Made by a program: the position numbers and the translations under genes. A stretch of 64,000 nucleotides of DNA from Acidilobaceae archaeon. Lineage in GTDB: Archaea; Thermoproteota; Thermoprotei_A; Sulfolobales; Acidilobaceae. Of this stretch, positions 43,401 through 53,468 are shown one piece after another. The DNA is taken from contig JALVZQ010000002.1 of the NCBI GenBank assembly GCA_027037535.1, positions 56,062-120,061 on the forward strand. The letters run 5' to 3'. How positions within the stretch are numbered: the stretch's first letter is position 1; each line of letters opens with the position of its first letter. Below the pieces are notes generated by a model. That model was given only the letters and a program-made list of their open reading frames with translations. It had not been told where the DNA came from and searched no databases.

Positions 43401-45411
43401 CGTTTGCTATAGGTAGTCCTGTTGAATTATCGTAGACGAATCCTTCTATGTTTCCGCTACCTAGTGGCGTTAGTGGTATAGCTACCATGATAGTCTCGTT
43501 TTCTTCTACGGATACACTAGTATTGTAGGGAAGATAGCCTGACGCATATACCTCTAGTGTATATGTGCCTGGCTGCACGCTTACCTCGAAGTATCCCGTG
43601 TCATTAGTATATGTGGTTACATTCGCTTCTACAAGTGTTATTTCTGCTCCGCTTATCGGGACTAGTGTTATACCATCGTAGACGTATCCCACTATGGTTC
43701 CATTGGATACTGTTACCTCCACTACTACAGTCTTTTCTTGGTATCCCCAGGCAGAGAACACTAGTGTATAGGTTCCGGGATCTAGTGGTATCTTGAAGGT
43801 TCCATCTGGTCGGACGGGATATGTCTTATTGATCTCAACGACGTGTACCTGTGTCCATGGAACTGGCTGATAGTCTACTGAGTCTAGGACAAGTCCCTGA
43901 ACACCCGACGATTTAGCGTAGCTCTGTGCTATTTCTACTGCTGAGAGAGCATCTATTCTGCCATAGCCGTAGTAGATATCTTGCCCTGGATCTCCAAGAT
44001 CGACTGATGCGTTTTTGAGTATTTCATATACTCTTTCTGGGAGATTATCTACTGGGTTATCATACCATCCGCTGGCTTGCAGGATAAGAGCAACTGTTCC
44101 TGCAACGTGTGGTGTCGCCATGCTTGTACCGCTCCATGAATCGTATCCTCCTCCGGGTATCGCACTTGTTATGTCTACGCCTGGTGCGGAGAAGTCTGGT
44201 TTAATGTAGCTGCTGGGGTATGTGTCGTAGAATGGCCATTCTGATGGTGGATCCGGCCAGTTTACGATTTCTCCACTACTGAAATATGCTGGCTGGTCGT
44301 TCTCGTCTGTGGCTCCTATTCCGAATACTCCCCATATGTTTCCAGGGTTGCTGCTAGTTCCAGGGCCATCGTTGCCTATTGCTGCTACAACGATTATGTT
44401 TGCTAGTAACGCTGCCTCTATTCCTGGGAAGAGATCATCTCCATAGTATCCGGAGGCGCCTAGGCTCATGGATATGACGTGAGCAGGGAGTCCTGTATAT
44501 ACTATTTCACTAGTGTCTGGATCAATATAGAACGGTTCTACTGCCCATTGAATACCTGCGAGAACCTGTGCAAAGGTTCCTCCTCCACCTGGTAATACAA
44601 GTCCATGCATCAGTGTCGCGCCAGGAGCTACTCCTATAAGGATGTCTGAGGTGTCGCCTCCTAGCGCGGTGCCACTGGTATGTGTTCCGTGTCCGTGAGT
44701 ATCGTGTGGTTCGCTTAACACAGGATTACCGTTTTCGTCGAACTCCATCCATCCTCCTGGATAATAGGGACTTGTTGGGTCGAGGGTGAGCATTTTTCCT
44801 TGGAGAGCAGGGTGTGTAATGTCTACACCGGTATCGAGTACTGCTATTCTTACTCCTTCTCCAGTGTAGCCTAGGCTCCATGCGTCTGTTGCATTAATCT
44901 TGAAGATACCCCAGCTCTCGACAGTGCTGCTTGTTCTTACCTGTTGCTTGGACACTGGTTCAATCACATGTACCTGGAAGTTCTCGAATACTTCTACTAC
45001 TCCAGGATAGCTGGCGAGATCCTTTATAGCTGAGAGTTTCGCTCTCACTAATACTACGTTATCTATCCAGAACGTGTTTAGAACCTTTCCATTCATCTTG
45101 TATACTTCTGTTATAAATGGCGCTTGTGTCATAGAAGCCCATGTCTTTAAAGCATTAACTGCTTTATCATGGTCTCCTTTAACCAGATACTGTGTATAAG
45201 ATGGTAATGGTTCTAGTCGGAATACTACTGTTATTACATCATTATCGTTTATTTCTCCTGATAGTACCTTGGAGAGAAGAGTTGGGTGGAATTTTTCTAC
45301 CCATGCCTGGTTATTATCTTGATGTATTGGCGATGCCATTGATAGAGGTGCCAGTGGTAGTATCATTAGAACCACTAAAAACAATGCAGCTAGGGTTCTA
45401 TTCGAGTCCAT
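40408..45411 (-). CDS. giant cell-surface subtilisin-like protease
   Basis: A 1667-residue secreted S8 serine protease. It has a signal peptide (1-27), a propeptide (about 30-150), and a catalytic domain with AVLDTGVDITHP (Asp near 193), DTHGHGTHTSG (His near 238) and SGTSMATPHVAG (Ser near 432). Three carboxypeptidase-regulatory-like beta domains follow (GTYTLVFSAWGYQ; GTYTLEVYASGYLP; GTHAITVYAVGYVQ). Then come two segments of unknown alpha/beta type with another such domain between, and two beta sandwich repeats. A helical region contains a duplicated DEAGNIYAL unit, and a final membrane helix (VGGVALVAAIAGIILAI) ends the chain. The triad is intact, so it should be active. It probably cuts peptides for uptake or trims the S-layer. 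Confidence 0.92.
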   Translation of the reverse strand: MDSNRTLAALFLVVLMILPLAPLSMASPIHQDNNQAWVEKFHPTLLSKVLSGEINDNDVITVVFRLEPLPSYTQYLVKGDHDKAVNALKTWASMTQAPFITEVYKMNGKVLNTFWIDNVVLVRAKLSAIKDLASYPGVVEVFENFQVHVIEPVSKQQVRTSSTVESWGIFKINATDAWSLGYTGEGVRIAVLDTGVDITHPALQGKMLTLDPTSPYYPGGWMEFDENGNPVLSEPHDTHGHGTHTSGTALGGDTSDILIGVAPGATLMHGLVLPGGGGTFAQVLAGIQWAVEPFYIDPDTSEIVYTGLPAHVISMSLGASGYYGDDLFPGIEAALLANIIVVAAIGNDGPGTSSNPGNIWGVFGIGATDENDQPAYFSSGEIVNWPDPPSEWPFYDTYPSSYIKPDFSAPGVDITSAIPGGGYDSWSGTSMATPHVAGTVALILQASGWYDNPVDNLPERVYEILKNASVDLGDPGQDIYYGYGRIDALSAVEIAQSYAKSSGVQGLVLDSVDYQPVPWTQVHVVEINKTYPVRPDGTFKIPLDPGTYTLVFSAWGYQEKTVVVEVTVSNGTIVGYVYDGITLVPISGAEITLVEANVTTYTNDTGYFEVSVQPGTYTLEVYASGYLPYNTSVSVEENETIMVAIPLTPLGSGNIEGFVYDNSTGLPIANATVILDNGTRFTYTDSDGYYNFTDVPAGTHAITVYAVGYVQVTEYVTLAPNETINLDFYLEPIPPSIVVLGNIDYYTEPHLATVLSSLGYPVDEYSDVADLLSDWANGYINPVAVVVDHFKPNKYDDPTLEEVLGLLVMADLTNTPLIFLATAFSGTTSIDALYLYSDDIVNAGYPAPISTDYDWPSPEYVKVNMLVPSHPIFNGVIPDNDTWFYLADLNQSDYADYKVYEWNSTIPVTPLAEVVDDYDNINGSSIVVWNTSGGVTWVYMASFGESYWMQYIEPGSDGLYSHNTELVLLNAVSYAISTRPSSVPAKPIPASTIIELQKLAPTAIKPTGYTNITVLLDRLPYGYVEGSVVGSDNALLAGAKISVLGTPIEVSAGIAGYFRFWLPAGNYTLEISMPGYKTAFVNVTVQVNETTQLGQITLQYVPRVAILYDYQGELKDIIQEELGWYAEDFNDPYSFADALYSGFFNAGIWAGYYYAPFPTYDEFYAVWSAINDTGISMIFMDQWSSPWYPDLFGYGINAMNYYLSDPPARVVGDFYGEIFIQITEASPLFEGYSVGDVIKILEANPGGWGTDYAAFSGFSGTSLAKLMLGDGSIEGDAIAYKILDNGAKIILLASWAPEEYQDTEYWTTDAYNIFLNAVKWAASKPFNVTPSEINATVGDTVEYQLSGLPKSYQVDVYIDGKYVLSVVTDKNGTATVNFTVPLIPGGKHAVTFVGTDEIYRADASLIILAKIEIAPVNTTSPGIVEINATGLEKEQTYYLYIDGNYISMLRSDSNGQILASINIPYVPSGEHCIRVVGIDGLTAAKSKVYIENLIEAIYGSVGSTSLEDLLNMIQSMNMSITSIIKDEAGNIYALVSDSSNQTLYKLDNVQNLITTSIANLQNLINDLNGSLQGLIQDEAGNIYALINTTSGQILVKLDNVSTQISQAENNILNQLSQLQSLLGQNVSQLSSQIEEAQSTASTGVRVGGVALVAAIAGIILAIRGVKP

Positions 45412-45630
45412 ATTTCACACCCTTTATAATAACGTCACTTATAGGATAGTATGATTAACATTATATATAAATTTAATTCTAGCCGATCTATTGATAGTAC
45501 CCTAATTTGTCTCGATAATATAACAGGAATAAATATATATACTGTCTATATATAAAATCTTATCTTTAATTAGCACAACCGCTTACACTAAAGTACCTCC
45601 ACGATAATCTAAACATTAGCGGTGACACAA

Positions 45631-46263
45631 GTGACCACTCTAACACCACCGGACATATACATGAAAGAGTTCTATCTTGCAAGGAAAAGCTTAGTCGAGA
45701 AAATGCTTTCGAACACTAAAAACATAGAAGAAGTATTCAAATTTGCTGGCCCCCTCTTATCACCAATGGTAGCGACCTATGGGCCTGCAGGGATCAACGT
45801 CGCACCTTTTATGCTCACATTTACAGTAAATAAAAAATACCTGAACCAGGCAGTGGAGTATCTAAGAAATCTAAATAATGAACTATGGAGTAAGGGCCAC
45901 ATCGTCTATGCCGCAGCCGCAAAATTCCTCCTAGAATGGATATATAATCCGGAGCGATCAGATCCATTAACTCTCTCTACTCATCTAATGATCAAAGGCC
46001 ATACATATACAAATATAAAAGCCACGGGAGAGGCTGCTATCGGCGTCTTAATTCCACCAGATAGAGGAGCACTTGAGTTAAGAGCTGAAGCAGAAATATA
46101 TGAAGAAGGCCCATACTATGAATTCGTCAACCTACTACACGACCTTATGCACGCAGTTCCACGCGGAGAAAGAAGCCACCCATGGTACCCTGCTCTTATA
46201 CTAAGAGTTAAAGAGATCTATGATAATAGTTACCAGTCCCTAGGCAAAAAGATATATCCTTAG
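45631..46263 (+). CDS. hypothetical protein
   Basis: A 210-residue soluble protein of no family I recognise. There is a helical N-terminus (KEFYLARKSLVEKMLSNTKN), an alpha/beta centre (INVAPFMLTFTVNKKYLNQA; HLMIKGHTYTNIKATGEAAI) and an acidic strand ELRAEAEIYEEG, then HDLMHAVPRGERSHPW. I start at GTG 45631 because GGTGA at 45621-45625 is then a ribosome site five bases away; GTG 45622 lies inside that site. A TATATATAA box lies about 75 bases upstream. Confidence 0.55.
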   Translation: MTTLTPPDIYMKEFYLARKSLVEKMLSNTKNIEEVFKFAGPLLSPMVATYGPAGINVAPFMLTFTVNKKYLNQAVEYLRNLNNELWSKGHIVYAAAAKFLLEWIYNPERSDPLTLSTHLMIKGHTYTNIKATGEAAIGVLIPPDRGALELRAEAEIYEEGPYYEFVNLLHDLMHAVPRGERSHPWYPALILRVKEIYDNSYQSLGKKIYP

Positions 46264-46562
46264 CTATCCGGATCAATTATCTCTCTTTTTAGCTGGGGGC
46301 TCAGTGGGCTCCTTGTAATCATAGGAAGAATCTACTAGAACGGTCCTCATAGTCCACCACAGTCTTCATTACCCCCAACATATTTTTGTCTAAGTTCGAG
46401 GCGTAATAATATATGCCTGTTATCGAGGACAATTTAATTATTATTCACGAGTCAAGATACCTGTAGATAAGTTAACTATATATTCTACTGACATATTATA
46501 ATATTATTATAACTGGTGTATTTAATTTATAGTTACAGATCGTATTGATGGCGTGATGTATT
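46264..46562. other. AT-rich intergenic region
   Basis: 299 bases without a gene. The first 100 are less AT-rich and include a run AGCTGGGGGCTCAGTGGG, but I could fold nothing convincing from it. The rest is AT-rich promoter-like sequence leading to the next gene. Confidence 0.4.
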
Positions 46563-47861
46563 TTGGCAAAAGATATTCGTCTAGGTTTGACTAAAACGTT
46601 TAACATATGCATTTTCCAGACAATATCTGGAATTCACCCAAGTACTCTTTCCGAGAAAACATATAGCACGGTTATTAAGATTTTCGATAACTATCCTAAG
46701 ACACTGAGATTTCATAGTCTAGGATCTTATAGTAATTCCCACAACATTGTTAGCCTAACTCACGAAAAGCACTGCGATCTAGTAATACTAATAGTTGGTT
46801 CTGGTGGAACCGAGCACATCATTGTTGATGCTGTCTCCAAGCTAAGCAAGCCTCTACTATTAATTGCATTTGACGGCTACAATAGTCTGCCGGCACTAGT
46901 TGAGGCAACTAGTTATCTTAGGGAGAAGAATTATAGATTCCTCCATATCTTTATTGAGCTAGCGAAAATCAATAAATATAAAGAAAAAATATCCTCGAAG
47001 CTCCGGACTATACTTGCATATCTATCCCTTAAAGGGTCAAAAATAGGAGTTCTCGGGGGTATTAGTCCCTGGCTAGTGTATAGTAAAGTCTCAGGCTCAG
47101 AGCTAAAATCCCTGCTCGGAACAGAGGTTATTGACATCTCTATAGATAGACTAATTACTTATTACGAGAATGTGGAAACAGACAATATGCTTATCAAGAA
47201 ATACCAGGCATTAACTTCCGATAAAAGAGTCTCTGAGAGTATCAGAGCCTCGATCCAGTTATATCTTGCTATCAAAAAACTCATGGACGATTATAATCTT
47301 GACGCTGCGACTATAAATTGTCTCGCCATAGCCGAAAGGCTCAAAGTGACTCCGTGCCTAGCTGTTGCATTATTAAATAGCGAAGGCAAAATTCTCGGAT
47401 GTGAGGGAGATATCCCCGCACTCTTGACAGTTATGGCTAACTACTTTATTACAGGTAAGCCTTCTTTTATTGGAAACACCTCGATGGTTACTGGCAATGA
47501 ACTAGTTTTAAGCCACTGCAGTATTCCTTTAGCAATGACTTCTTCATATAAGCTAACTACTCACTTTGAAACAGGCTTAGGCGTGAGTGTCTCCGGTAGA
47601 CTACCTATTGGGAGAAATGTCGTGGTGTCGAAACTAGATCCTAGAAAGAGAGCATTGCTTGTTTTAGACGGCAAGATACGGGACTCTGTGCCGAGATATA
47701 CTAGGTTTTGTAGGACTCAACTCACCATCCAGCTCGAGGGAAGCGCCGAGGATATCATTGATGCTGGCTTAGGTAACCACCTTGTAGTCACCTTGGGCAC
47801 ACATAGTTCTCTTCTTAGAGATCTTGGCCGATTGCTTGGATTGAGGATAATATCATTTTAA
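46563..47861 (+). CDS. L-fucose/L-arabinose isomerase-like protein
   Basis: A 432-residue protein related to the fucose/arabinose isomerase superfamily. The C-terminal half carries ATINCLAIAERLKVTPCLAVA, GCEGDIPALLTVM, PSFIGNTSMV, LVLSHCSIPLAM and TTHFETGLGVSVSGRLPIG. These correspond to the conserved metal and substrate positions (Glu, Asn, His) of the COG2407-type group. The N-terminal half is an alpha/beta domain with VILIVGSGGTEHIIVD. It starts at TTG 46563 behind GTGATG. Whether it isomerises sugars is unproven; many members of the group are uncharacterised. A stop and about 120 bases separate it from the ATP synthase genes. Confidence 0.7.
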   Translation: MAKDIRLGLTKTFNICIFQTISGIHPSTLSEKTYSTVIKIFDNYPKTLRFHSLGSYSNSHNIVSLTHEKHCDLVILIVGSGGTEHIIVDAVSKLSKPLLLIAFDGYNSLPALVEATSYLREKNYRFLHIFIELAKINKYKEKISSKLRTILAYLSLKGSKIGVLGGISPWLVYSKVSGSELKSLLGTEVIDISIDRLITYYENVETDNMLIKKYQALTSDKRVSESIRASIQLYLAIKKLMDDYNLDAATINCLAIAERLKVTPCLAVALLNSEGKILGCEGDIPALLTVMANYFITGKPSFIGNTSMVTGNELVLSHCSIPLAMTSSYKLTTHFETGLGVSVSGRLPIGRNVVVSKLDPRKRALLVLDGKIRDSVPRYTRFCRTQLTIQLEGSAEDIIDAGLGNHLVVTLGTHSSLLRDLGRLLGLRIISF

Positions 47862-47982
47862 GGGTCCATTACTTTTATCAAGTCCTTCTAGTCGGTCAAG
47901 ACTACATTGCGATAATAATAATGTTTTATTGTCAACTTTTTATCCTATAAACGATCTTCGATTTCCTGGAGGAGTGTAACTA

Positions 47983-48279
47983 TTGCCAGCTGGAAAAATA
48001 GTGGTAGTGGGAGATAAGCTTAACCTTCCCCTGTTCAGGAGCGCTGGGATGAGCGTGGTAGAGGCAGATAATACTAATGATGTACTTAGAGTACTACGCT
48101 CCGTAAAGGACGAGGCTAGCCTTGTAATCGTTTTGAAACATGTCGTGGACGACCAGGAAAAGGTCATCAAGGCGGCCGAGGAGCTAAACATACCGATACT
48201 TATCCTTCCAACTGTCTGGAGTCCTGCCGAGAAGATAAACGTTGAAAAACTACTTGCTAGGGCTCTTGGATTAGGGTGA
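47983..48279 (+). CDS. atpF: A-type ATP synthase subunit F
   Basis: Central-stalk subunit of 98 residues. KIVVVGDKLNLPLFRSAGM, then SLVIVLKHVVD and PILILPTVW, gives the Rossmann-like fold of subunit F; family members usually begin with a similar VVGD strand. TTG start behind GGAGGAG. It is the first of five genes F-E-A-B-D in one operon. Genes for the rotor ring and for subunits I, C and H are not in the window. Confidence 0.85.
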   Translation: MPAGKIVVVGDKLNLPLFRSAGMSVVEADNTNDVLRVLRSVKDEASLVIVLKHVVDDQEKVIKAAEELNIPILILPTVWSPAEKINVEKLLARALGLG

Positions 48280-48285
48280 TAGGGT

Positions 48286-48894
48286 ATGGCTAAAGGCGAC
48301 CTATTAGGAGATCCGAGGAAAGTCGCTGAAGAACTAGCAAATAGAGAATCTCAGAAAACTGAGAAAGTATTAGAGGAGGCCAGGCAACACGCCTATAAGA
48401 TAATAGAAGACGCATACAAGAAAGCGCTCTCGGAAGGAGAGAAAAGGCTGAGAGAAGAATTCTCGAAGGCCGAGGAACAGTTAAAAAGCATAGTGTCAAG
48501 CCTGGAGCTAGACTTGAAGACTATTGTGTCAAGCGAGAAATCGAAATACGTTGAAGAAGTAATAAAGGAAGCTCTAGAGAAAATAGATGAGCTCGCTGAG
48601 GAAGAATGGTACGAGAAATATCTCGAAAGCATACTCCTCAAACTTACAAATGAGAATTATGATAAACTTATCTTGAAAACTAATAAGAGAGACAAGGATA
48701 CTGTACAGGCCATAATTGCCAAGCTCGGTCTCCGAGGCCTCGAAGTATCCCCGGAGCCCGTTGACATACTTGGAGGCGTGATCGCAGAGGCACCCGATGG
48801 CAGCGTCAGGCTAGACTATAGCCTTGACCTACTCGTCAGGATGAACGAGTATAAGTTAATGAGTGTCGCGTCTCGGAAGCTTTTTGTAGAATAG
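48286..48894 (+). CDS. atpE: A-type ATP synthase subunit E
   Basis: Peripheral-stalk subunit of 202 residues. The first half is a long charged helix ([40 protein letters not shown]) and the second half is alpha/beta ([36 protein letters not shown]), the conserved head with the GG(V/I)xxxxxDGxxxxDxS pattern. It starts six bases after subunit F. Confidence 0.93.
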   Translation: MAKGDLLGDPRKVAEELANRESQKTEKVLEEARQHAYKIIEDAYKKALSEGEKRLREEFSKAEEQLKSIVSSLELDLKTIVSSEKSKYVEEVIKEALEKIDELAEEEWYEKYLESILLKLTNENYDKLILKTNKRDKDTVQAIIAKLGLRGLEVSPEPVDILGGVIAEAPDGSVRLDYSLDLLVRMNEYKLMSVASRKLFVE

Positions 48895-48910
48895 GGTCGT
48901 CAGACTTTGG

Positions 48911-50743
48911 ATGGTGGGTGTAGTAGATATGTCTGTAAAGGGAAGGATTGTGAGGATCGCAGGTCCCCTCGTAGTAGCCGAGGGGATGAGCGGTGCCCAG
49001 ATGTACGAGATGGTCAGGGTAGGAGAAGACAAGCTTATCGGTGAAATCACCAGAATAGTTGGAGACAGGGCTTTCATACAGGTTTACGAGTCAACTACAG
49101 GCCTTAGACCAGGCGAGATAGTGGAAGGTACAGGGGCCCCATTAAGCGTGGAGCTAGGCCCCGGTATAATAGGAAACATATATGATGGGGTACAAAGGCC
49201 CTTGCCAGTTATTGCAGACGTAATAGCCAGAGAAAACCCCAATAGAAAGATATTCATCGAGAGAGGAGTAAGCGTACCACCAATACCTCTCGATAAGAAA
49301 TGGCACTTCCAGCCCGGATATAATGGAGCCCAGGTCAAGGTAGGAGACAAGGTCGAGACAGGAGACGTCTTGGGAACCGTCGAGGAGACAAGCCTCATAA
49401 CACACAAGATCATGGTACCACCAGGGGTAAAAGGCACATTAAAGTGGCTCGCCCCAGAAGGAGACTATACTGTAACGGAGATCATAGCCGAGGTCGAGAC
49501 ACCGGAAGGAAAGAAAGTAGAACTATCCATGAGGCAGAGATGGCCTGTGAGAGTTCCAAGGCCCAGCAAGCTGAAGCTAGAGCCTAACACGCCCCTCATA
49601 ACAGGAACAAGAATAATCGACACCCTCTTCCCAATGGCCAAGGGAGGAACCGGGGCAATACCAGGAGGCTTCGGCACAGGGAAAACAGTGACACTCCACA
49701 GCCTAGCACAGTGGAGCGACGCAAAAGTCGTCGTCTACATAGGATGTGGAGAAAGAGGAAACGAGATGACCGAAGTACTCGAGCGCTTCCCCAAGTATAA
49801 GGACCCGTGGACAGGGAAACCACTAATGGAGAGAACAATCCTGATCGCAAACACAAGCAACATGCCCGTAGCCGCAAGAGAGGCAAGCATCTACGTGGGA
49901 ATAACACTAGCAGAATACTATAGAGACATGGGGTACGACGTACTACTAGTAGCAGACTCCACGAGCAGATGGGCAGAAGCCCTCAGAGAAATCGCGGGCA
50001 GACTCGAGGAAATGCCCGCAGAAGAAGGATACCCGAGCTACCTAGCATCAAGACTAGCAGAATTCTACGAGAGAGCCGGAAGAGTAGTAACACTAGGCTC
50101 ACCCGAGAGAATTGGTAGCGTAACAGTAGTAGGAGCAGTAAGCCCGCCTGGAGGAGACTTCACTGAGCCTGTGACAAGCCACACTAAGAGATTCATACGA
50201 GTATTCTGGGCACTCGACACCAAGCTGGCTTACAGCAGACACTATCCAGCGATAAACTGGCTAATGAGCTATAGCGCATATGCAGAAACAGTCGCAGAAT
50301 GGTGGCACAAGAACGTAGACTCGAGATGGAAGGAGTACAGAGACCAGGCAATGGAGATACTCCTTAGGGAAGAAGAGCTCCAGGACATAGTAAGGCTAGT
50401 AGGTACAGAGAGCCTAGACGAGAAAGACAAGCTTGTCCTAGAAGCGGCGAGGATGATCAAGGATGGATTCCTCAAACAGAACGCCTTCGATCCAATAGAT
50501 GCATTCAGCACTCCAGAGAAACAGTTCAAACTACTAAAGATGTTCATAGACTTCTACCACAAGGCAAGCGAGCTAGTCAGCCATGGAATAACAGTGGCTC
50601 AGATTAGAGAAGCACTCGGCAGACTATACGTTGAGATGATAAAGGCCAAGTTCAACATACCAAACGACCAGTTAGAGAAGATCGAAGAGCTTAGACAGCA
50701 GGCGCTGAAAACTCTTGAAGCCCTAGAGGCTAGATCCGGCTAG
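48911..50743 (+). CDS. atpA: A-type ATP synthase catalytic subunit A
   Basis: Catalytic nucleotide-binding subunit, 610 residues. The P-loop is [11 protein letters not shown] (about residues 255-265), with [17 protein letters not shown], Walker [18 protein letters not shown] and the A-type non-homologous insertion ([27 protein letters not shown] kind). The start is ATG 48911; an in-frame ATG at 48929 would give the shorter [19 protein letters not shown]. Confidence 0.97.
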   Translation: MVGVVDMSVKGRIVRIAGPLVVAEGMSGAQMYEMVRVGEDKLIGEITRIVGDRAFIQVYESTTGLRPGEIVEGTGAPLSVELGPGIIGNIYDGVQRPLPVIADVIARENPNRKIFIERGVSVPPIPLDKKWHFQPGYNGAQVKVGDKVETGDVLGTVEETSLITHKIMVPPGVKGTLKWLAPEGDYTVTEIIAEVETPEGKKVELSMRQRWPVRVPRPSKLKLEPNTPLITGTRIIDTLFPMAKGGTGAIPGGFGTGKTVTLHSLAQWSDAKVVVYIGCGERGNEMTEVLERFPKYKDPWTGKPLMERTILIANTSNMPVAAREASIYVGITLAEYYRDMGYDVLLVADSTSRWAEALREIAGRLEEMPAEEGYPSYLASRLAEFYERAGRVVTLGSPERIGSVTVVGAVSPPGGDFTEPVTSHTKRFIRVFWALDTKLAYSRHYPAINWLMSYSAYAETVAEWWHKNVDSRWKEYRDQAMEILLREEELQDIVRLVGTESLDEKDKLVLEAARMIKDGFLKQNAFDPIDAFSTPEKQFKLLKMFIDFYHKASELVSHGITVAQIREALGRLYVEMIKAKFNIPNDQLEKIEELRQQALKTLEALEARSG

Positions 50744-50801
50744 TTTTTCCCCGAAACAATATTGGTTTGGTTTAGGAGATGGAGACTTAAGGTGAGAAAA
50801 G

Positions 50802-52196
50802 ATGAGCGTATACGGCGTCCGAGAATACAGTAAGATACGAGAGATCAAGGGCCCCCTACTAATCGTCGAGGGAGTCTCAAACGTAGCATACGACGAAATC
50901 GTAGAAGTAGAACTACCAAGCGGAGAAAAGAGAAGAGGAAGAGTACTAGACGTCTCCCGGGGAGTAGCCGTAGTCCAGGTCTTCGAAGGAACAACAGGCA
51001 TAACCACGACAGGCACAACAGTCAAGTTCCTAGGAAAACCCCTCGAGATACCCGTAAGCGAAGACATGCTAGGAAGAATATTCAACGGCCTGGGAGAACC
51101 AATAGACGGCGGGCCCCCGATAATAGCGGAAGAAGAAAGAGACGTGAACGGAGCACCCCTGAATCCGGCGGAGAGAGAGTATCCAGAAGACTTCATCCAG
51201 ACAGGAGTCAGCGCAATAGACGGAATGAACACTCTCGTAAGAGGACAAAAGCTACCAATATTCAGCGGTAGCGGTCTCCCACACAACATACTCGCAGCCC
51301 AGATAGCAAGACAAGCAACAGTTAGAGGAGAAGGAGAAGAATTCGCAGTAGTATTCGCAGCGATAGGGATCAAGTACGATGACTTCCTATTCTTCAAGAA
51401 GTTCTTCGAGGAAACAGGCGCACTGAACAGAGTAGCAATGTTCGTAAACCTAGCAGACGAGCCTGCAATGATAAGACTCGTGACTCCAAGAGCAGCACTA
51501 ACCCTAGCCGAGTACCTAGCATTCGAGAGAGACATGCACGTACTAGTCATCCTAACAGACATGACAAACTATGCAGAAGCCCTCAGAGAGATAAGTGCTG
51601 CAAGAGAAGAAGTACCGGGAAGACAAGGATACCCAGGATACCTATACAGCGACCTAGCAAGCATCTACGAGAGAGCAGGAAGAGTAAAAGGCAAGAAGGG
51701 AAGCATAACCCAGATGCCTATACTAACGATGCCAAACGACGACATCACGCACCCAATACCCGACCTCACAGGATACATAACCGAGGGACAGATAGTACTC
51801 AGCAGAGAACTATACAACCGTGGAATCTACCCGCCGATCAACGTCCTCATGAGCCTATCACGACTCATGAAGGAAGGAATAGGCCCCGGCAAGACAAGAG
51901 AAGACCACGCAGGAGTAAGCAACCAGCTCTACAGCGCCTATAGCAGAGGAGTAGAGCTAAGAAGCCTAGCCGCAGTAGTAGGAGAAGAAAGCCTCAGCCC
52001 AGTAGACAGAAAATACCTAGAGTTCGCAGACGCATTCGAGAAACGCTTCCTAAAACAAGGCGAGAGAGAAAATAGAACAATAGAACAAACACTGGACCTA
52101 GCATGGGAAATCCTAAGCATACTACCAGAAGAAGAGCTCACAAACATCAAAGAAGAACACATACGCAAGTACCATCCAAAATACAAGACCGCCTAA
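50802..52196 (+). CDS. atpB: A-type ATP synthase subunit B
   Basis: Non-catalytic nucleotide-binding subunit, 464 residues. It starts [20 protein letters not shown] and has the B-type degenerate P-loop region [13 protein letters not shown], then [34 protein letters not shown] and [17 protein letters not shown]. It lies 58 bases after subunit A with AGGTGAG before the ATG. Confidence 0.97.
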   Translation: MSVYGVREYSKIREIKGPLLIVEGVSNVAYDEIVEVELPSGEKRRGRVLDVSRGVAVVQVFEGTTGITTTGTTVKFLGKPLEIPVSEDMLGRIFNGLGEPIDGGPPIIAEEERDVNGAPLNPAEREYPEDFIQTGVSAIDGMNTLVRGQKLPIFSGSGLPHNILAAQIARQATVRGEGEEFAVVFAAIGIKYDDFLFFKKFFEETGALNRVAMFVNLADEPAMIRLVTPRAALTLAEYLAFERDMHVLVILTDMTNYAEALREISAAREEVPGRQGYPGYLYSDLASIYERAGRVKGKKGSITQMPILTMPNDDITHPIPDLTGYITEGQIVLSRELYNRGIYPPINVLMSLSRLMKEGIGPGKTREDHAGVSNQLYSAYSRGVELRSLAAVVGEESLSPVDRKYLEFADAFEKRFLKQGERENRTIEQTLDLAWEILSILPEEELTNIKEEHIRKYHPKYKTA

Positions 52197-52277
52197 CCCC
52201 TACTCGTCACCACCCCACATTATCCCCCTGGAACCCAACTCGTGGAGTATACAAATGAAGCAGGATGGTGAAAGAAA

Positions 52278-52931
52278 ATGGCTGTAGATCCAAGAAAAGT
52301 ACTACCCACAAAGATAAACCTCATACGGCTAAGAAGAGAAGTAAAAATGCTAAAAAAGATACGCGGAGTACTCGAAGAGAAAAGAGAAGTACTCCTCCAC
52401 TACATTAAAAGTAGCGCCGAAGAATACGCAGCATACCAAGAGAAAGTCCTAGAGAAAATGAACGAGATATTCAAAGAATACTATAAGGGAGTAGCCGAGG
52501 AAGGATTCACACGCACACAGAGCTACGCAGAGAGCGCCCCCGAAACACTCAAACTCGAAGTAGGAACAAGAGTCCTATTCGCAGTAAAAACCCCAACATT
52601 CAAAATAGATCCAAAAACAATACCCACACCACCCTACCCCACAGACGCAAGTCCACACCTAACCAAAAGCGCACTACTCCTCAGAGACCTCCTACCAGAC
52701 CTACTGAAAATGGCGGAATACGAGGAAGCCATGAGAAGACTAATCGAAGAGCTCCGAGAAACACAACGACTCATAAACGCAATGGACTACGTCATACTGC
52801 CCAGCTACCAGCAAGCAATCAAGTTCATAAAAACAGTCCTCGACGAGCGAATGAGAGAAGACTTCGTGAGACTCAAGATGTTGAAGAAAAAACTTCAGAG
52901 CCCAGAGAGGGCATCCTCAAGCCTCGGCTAG
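52278..52931 (+). CDS. atpD: A-type ATP synthase subunit D
   Basis: Rotor shaft subunit of 217 residues made of two long helices. KVLPTKINLIRLRREVKMLKKI is the conserved opening (family: PTrxxLxxLkxrLxxAxxgxxLLK), and the C-terminal QRLINAMDYVILPSYQQAIKFI matches the conserved ALExxxIPxxxxTIkxI. GGTGA precedes the ATG. It is the last gene of the operon in this window. Confidence 0.95.
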   Translation: MAVDPRKVLPTKINLIRLRREVKMLKKIRGVLEEKREVLLHYIKSSAEEYAAYQEKVLEKMNEIFKEYYKGVAEEGFTRTQSYAESAPETLKLEVGTRVLFAVKTPTFKIDPKTIPTPPYPTDASPHLTKSALLLRDLLPDLLKMAEYEEAMRRLIEELRETQRLINAMDYVILPSYQQAIKFIKTVLDERMREDFVRLKMLKKKLQSPERASSSLG

Positions 52932-52962
52932 AGGCCCTGTTCGTCTCCTATATTATTCTCCT

Positions 52963-53229
52963 CTACGGTATAACCGCTCCCAGAAACACCAGTATACCCG
53001 CGACGATGAACAGCATCTTCAGGAACTCTCCAGGCGTCATATCAGCAATCCTCCTCACCAGCCTAGACGCCACCCAAGCAGTAGCACCCGCAGCAAACGC
53101 CAAGAATATCAGTAACCCTATCAGCGCAAGATAATACCCAATACCAGAGGTATCAATATTTACCCTAAGAGCCTGCAACAGAGTGGACACCGCATTATGC
53201 AAGTTCTCCAAACCCATATTATCCCCCAA
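52963..53229 (-). CDS. small two-helix membrane protein
   Basis: An 88-residue protein with two predicted helices: YYLALIGLLIFLAFAAGATAWVA, and FLKMLFIVAGILVFLGAVI at the very C-terminus. They are joined by a short basic loop (SRLVRRIADMTPGE). It is convergent with the ATP synthase operon and lies between it and CRISPR leader A. No family recognised; small membrane proteins of this kind are hard to place. Confidence 0.5.
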   Translation of the reverse strand: MGDNMGLENLHNAVSTLLQALRVNIDTSGIGYYLALIGLLIFLAFAAGATAWVASRLVRRIADMTPGEFLKMLFIVAGILVFLGAVIP

Positions 53230-53310
53230 TACAATATTATACCAAGAAAACCATTACACAGTAAACCAAAGAAATACCCAAGAATTACCCAAGTAATACA
53301 GCCCACATAA

Positions 53311-53468
53311 AACTGCTTCTATTTATGTTTTTGGTGCGAGTTTTTCATGGATGGGTTTATATGTTTTTCTCTAAGTTCGTACCGTTTCCACTTGAAACAC
53401 AACCTTTAAAAACCAAAACAACATAATAGAATACAACAAGAACGAAAACAAAACACAAGTGGAAACGG
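53311..53468 (+). promoter_or_regulatory. CRISPR leader A
   Basis: AT-rich non-coding stretch abutting the first repeat of array A. Its first 100 or so bases are identical to leader B (62490 onward). TTTATATG at 53356-53363 is a TATA box that would start the precursor RNA near 53385. An inverted pair CCGTTTCCACTT (53382-53393) and AAGTGGAAACGG (53457-53468) is present, the second copy touching the first repeat; leader B lacks that second copy. Confidence 0.85.
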
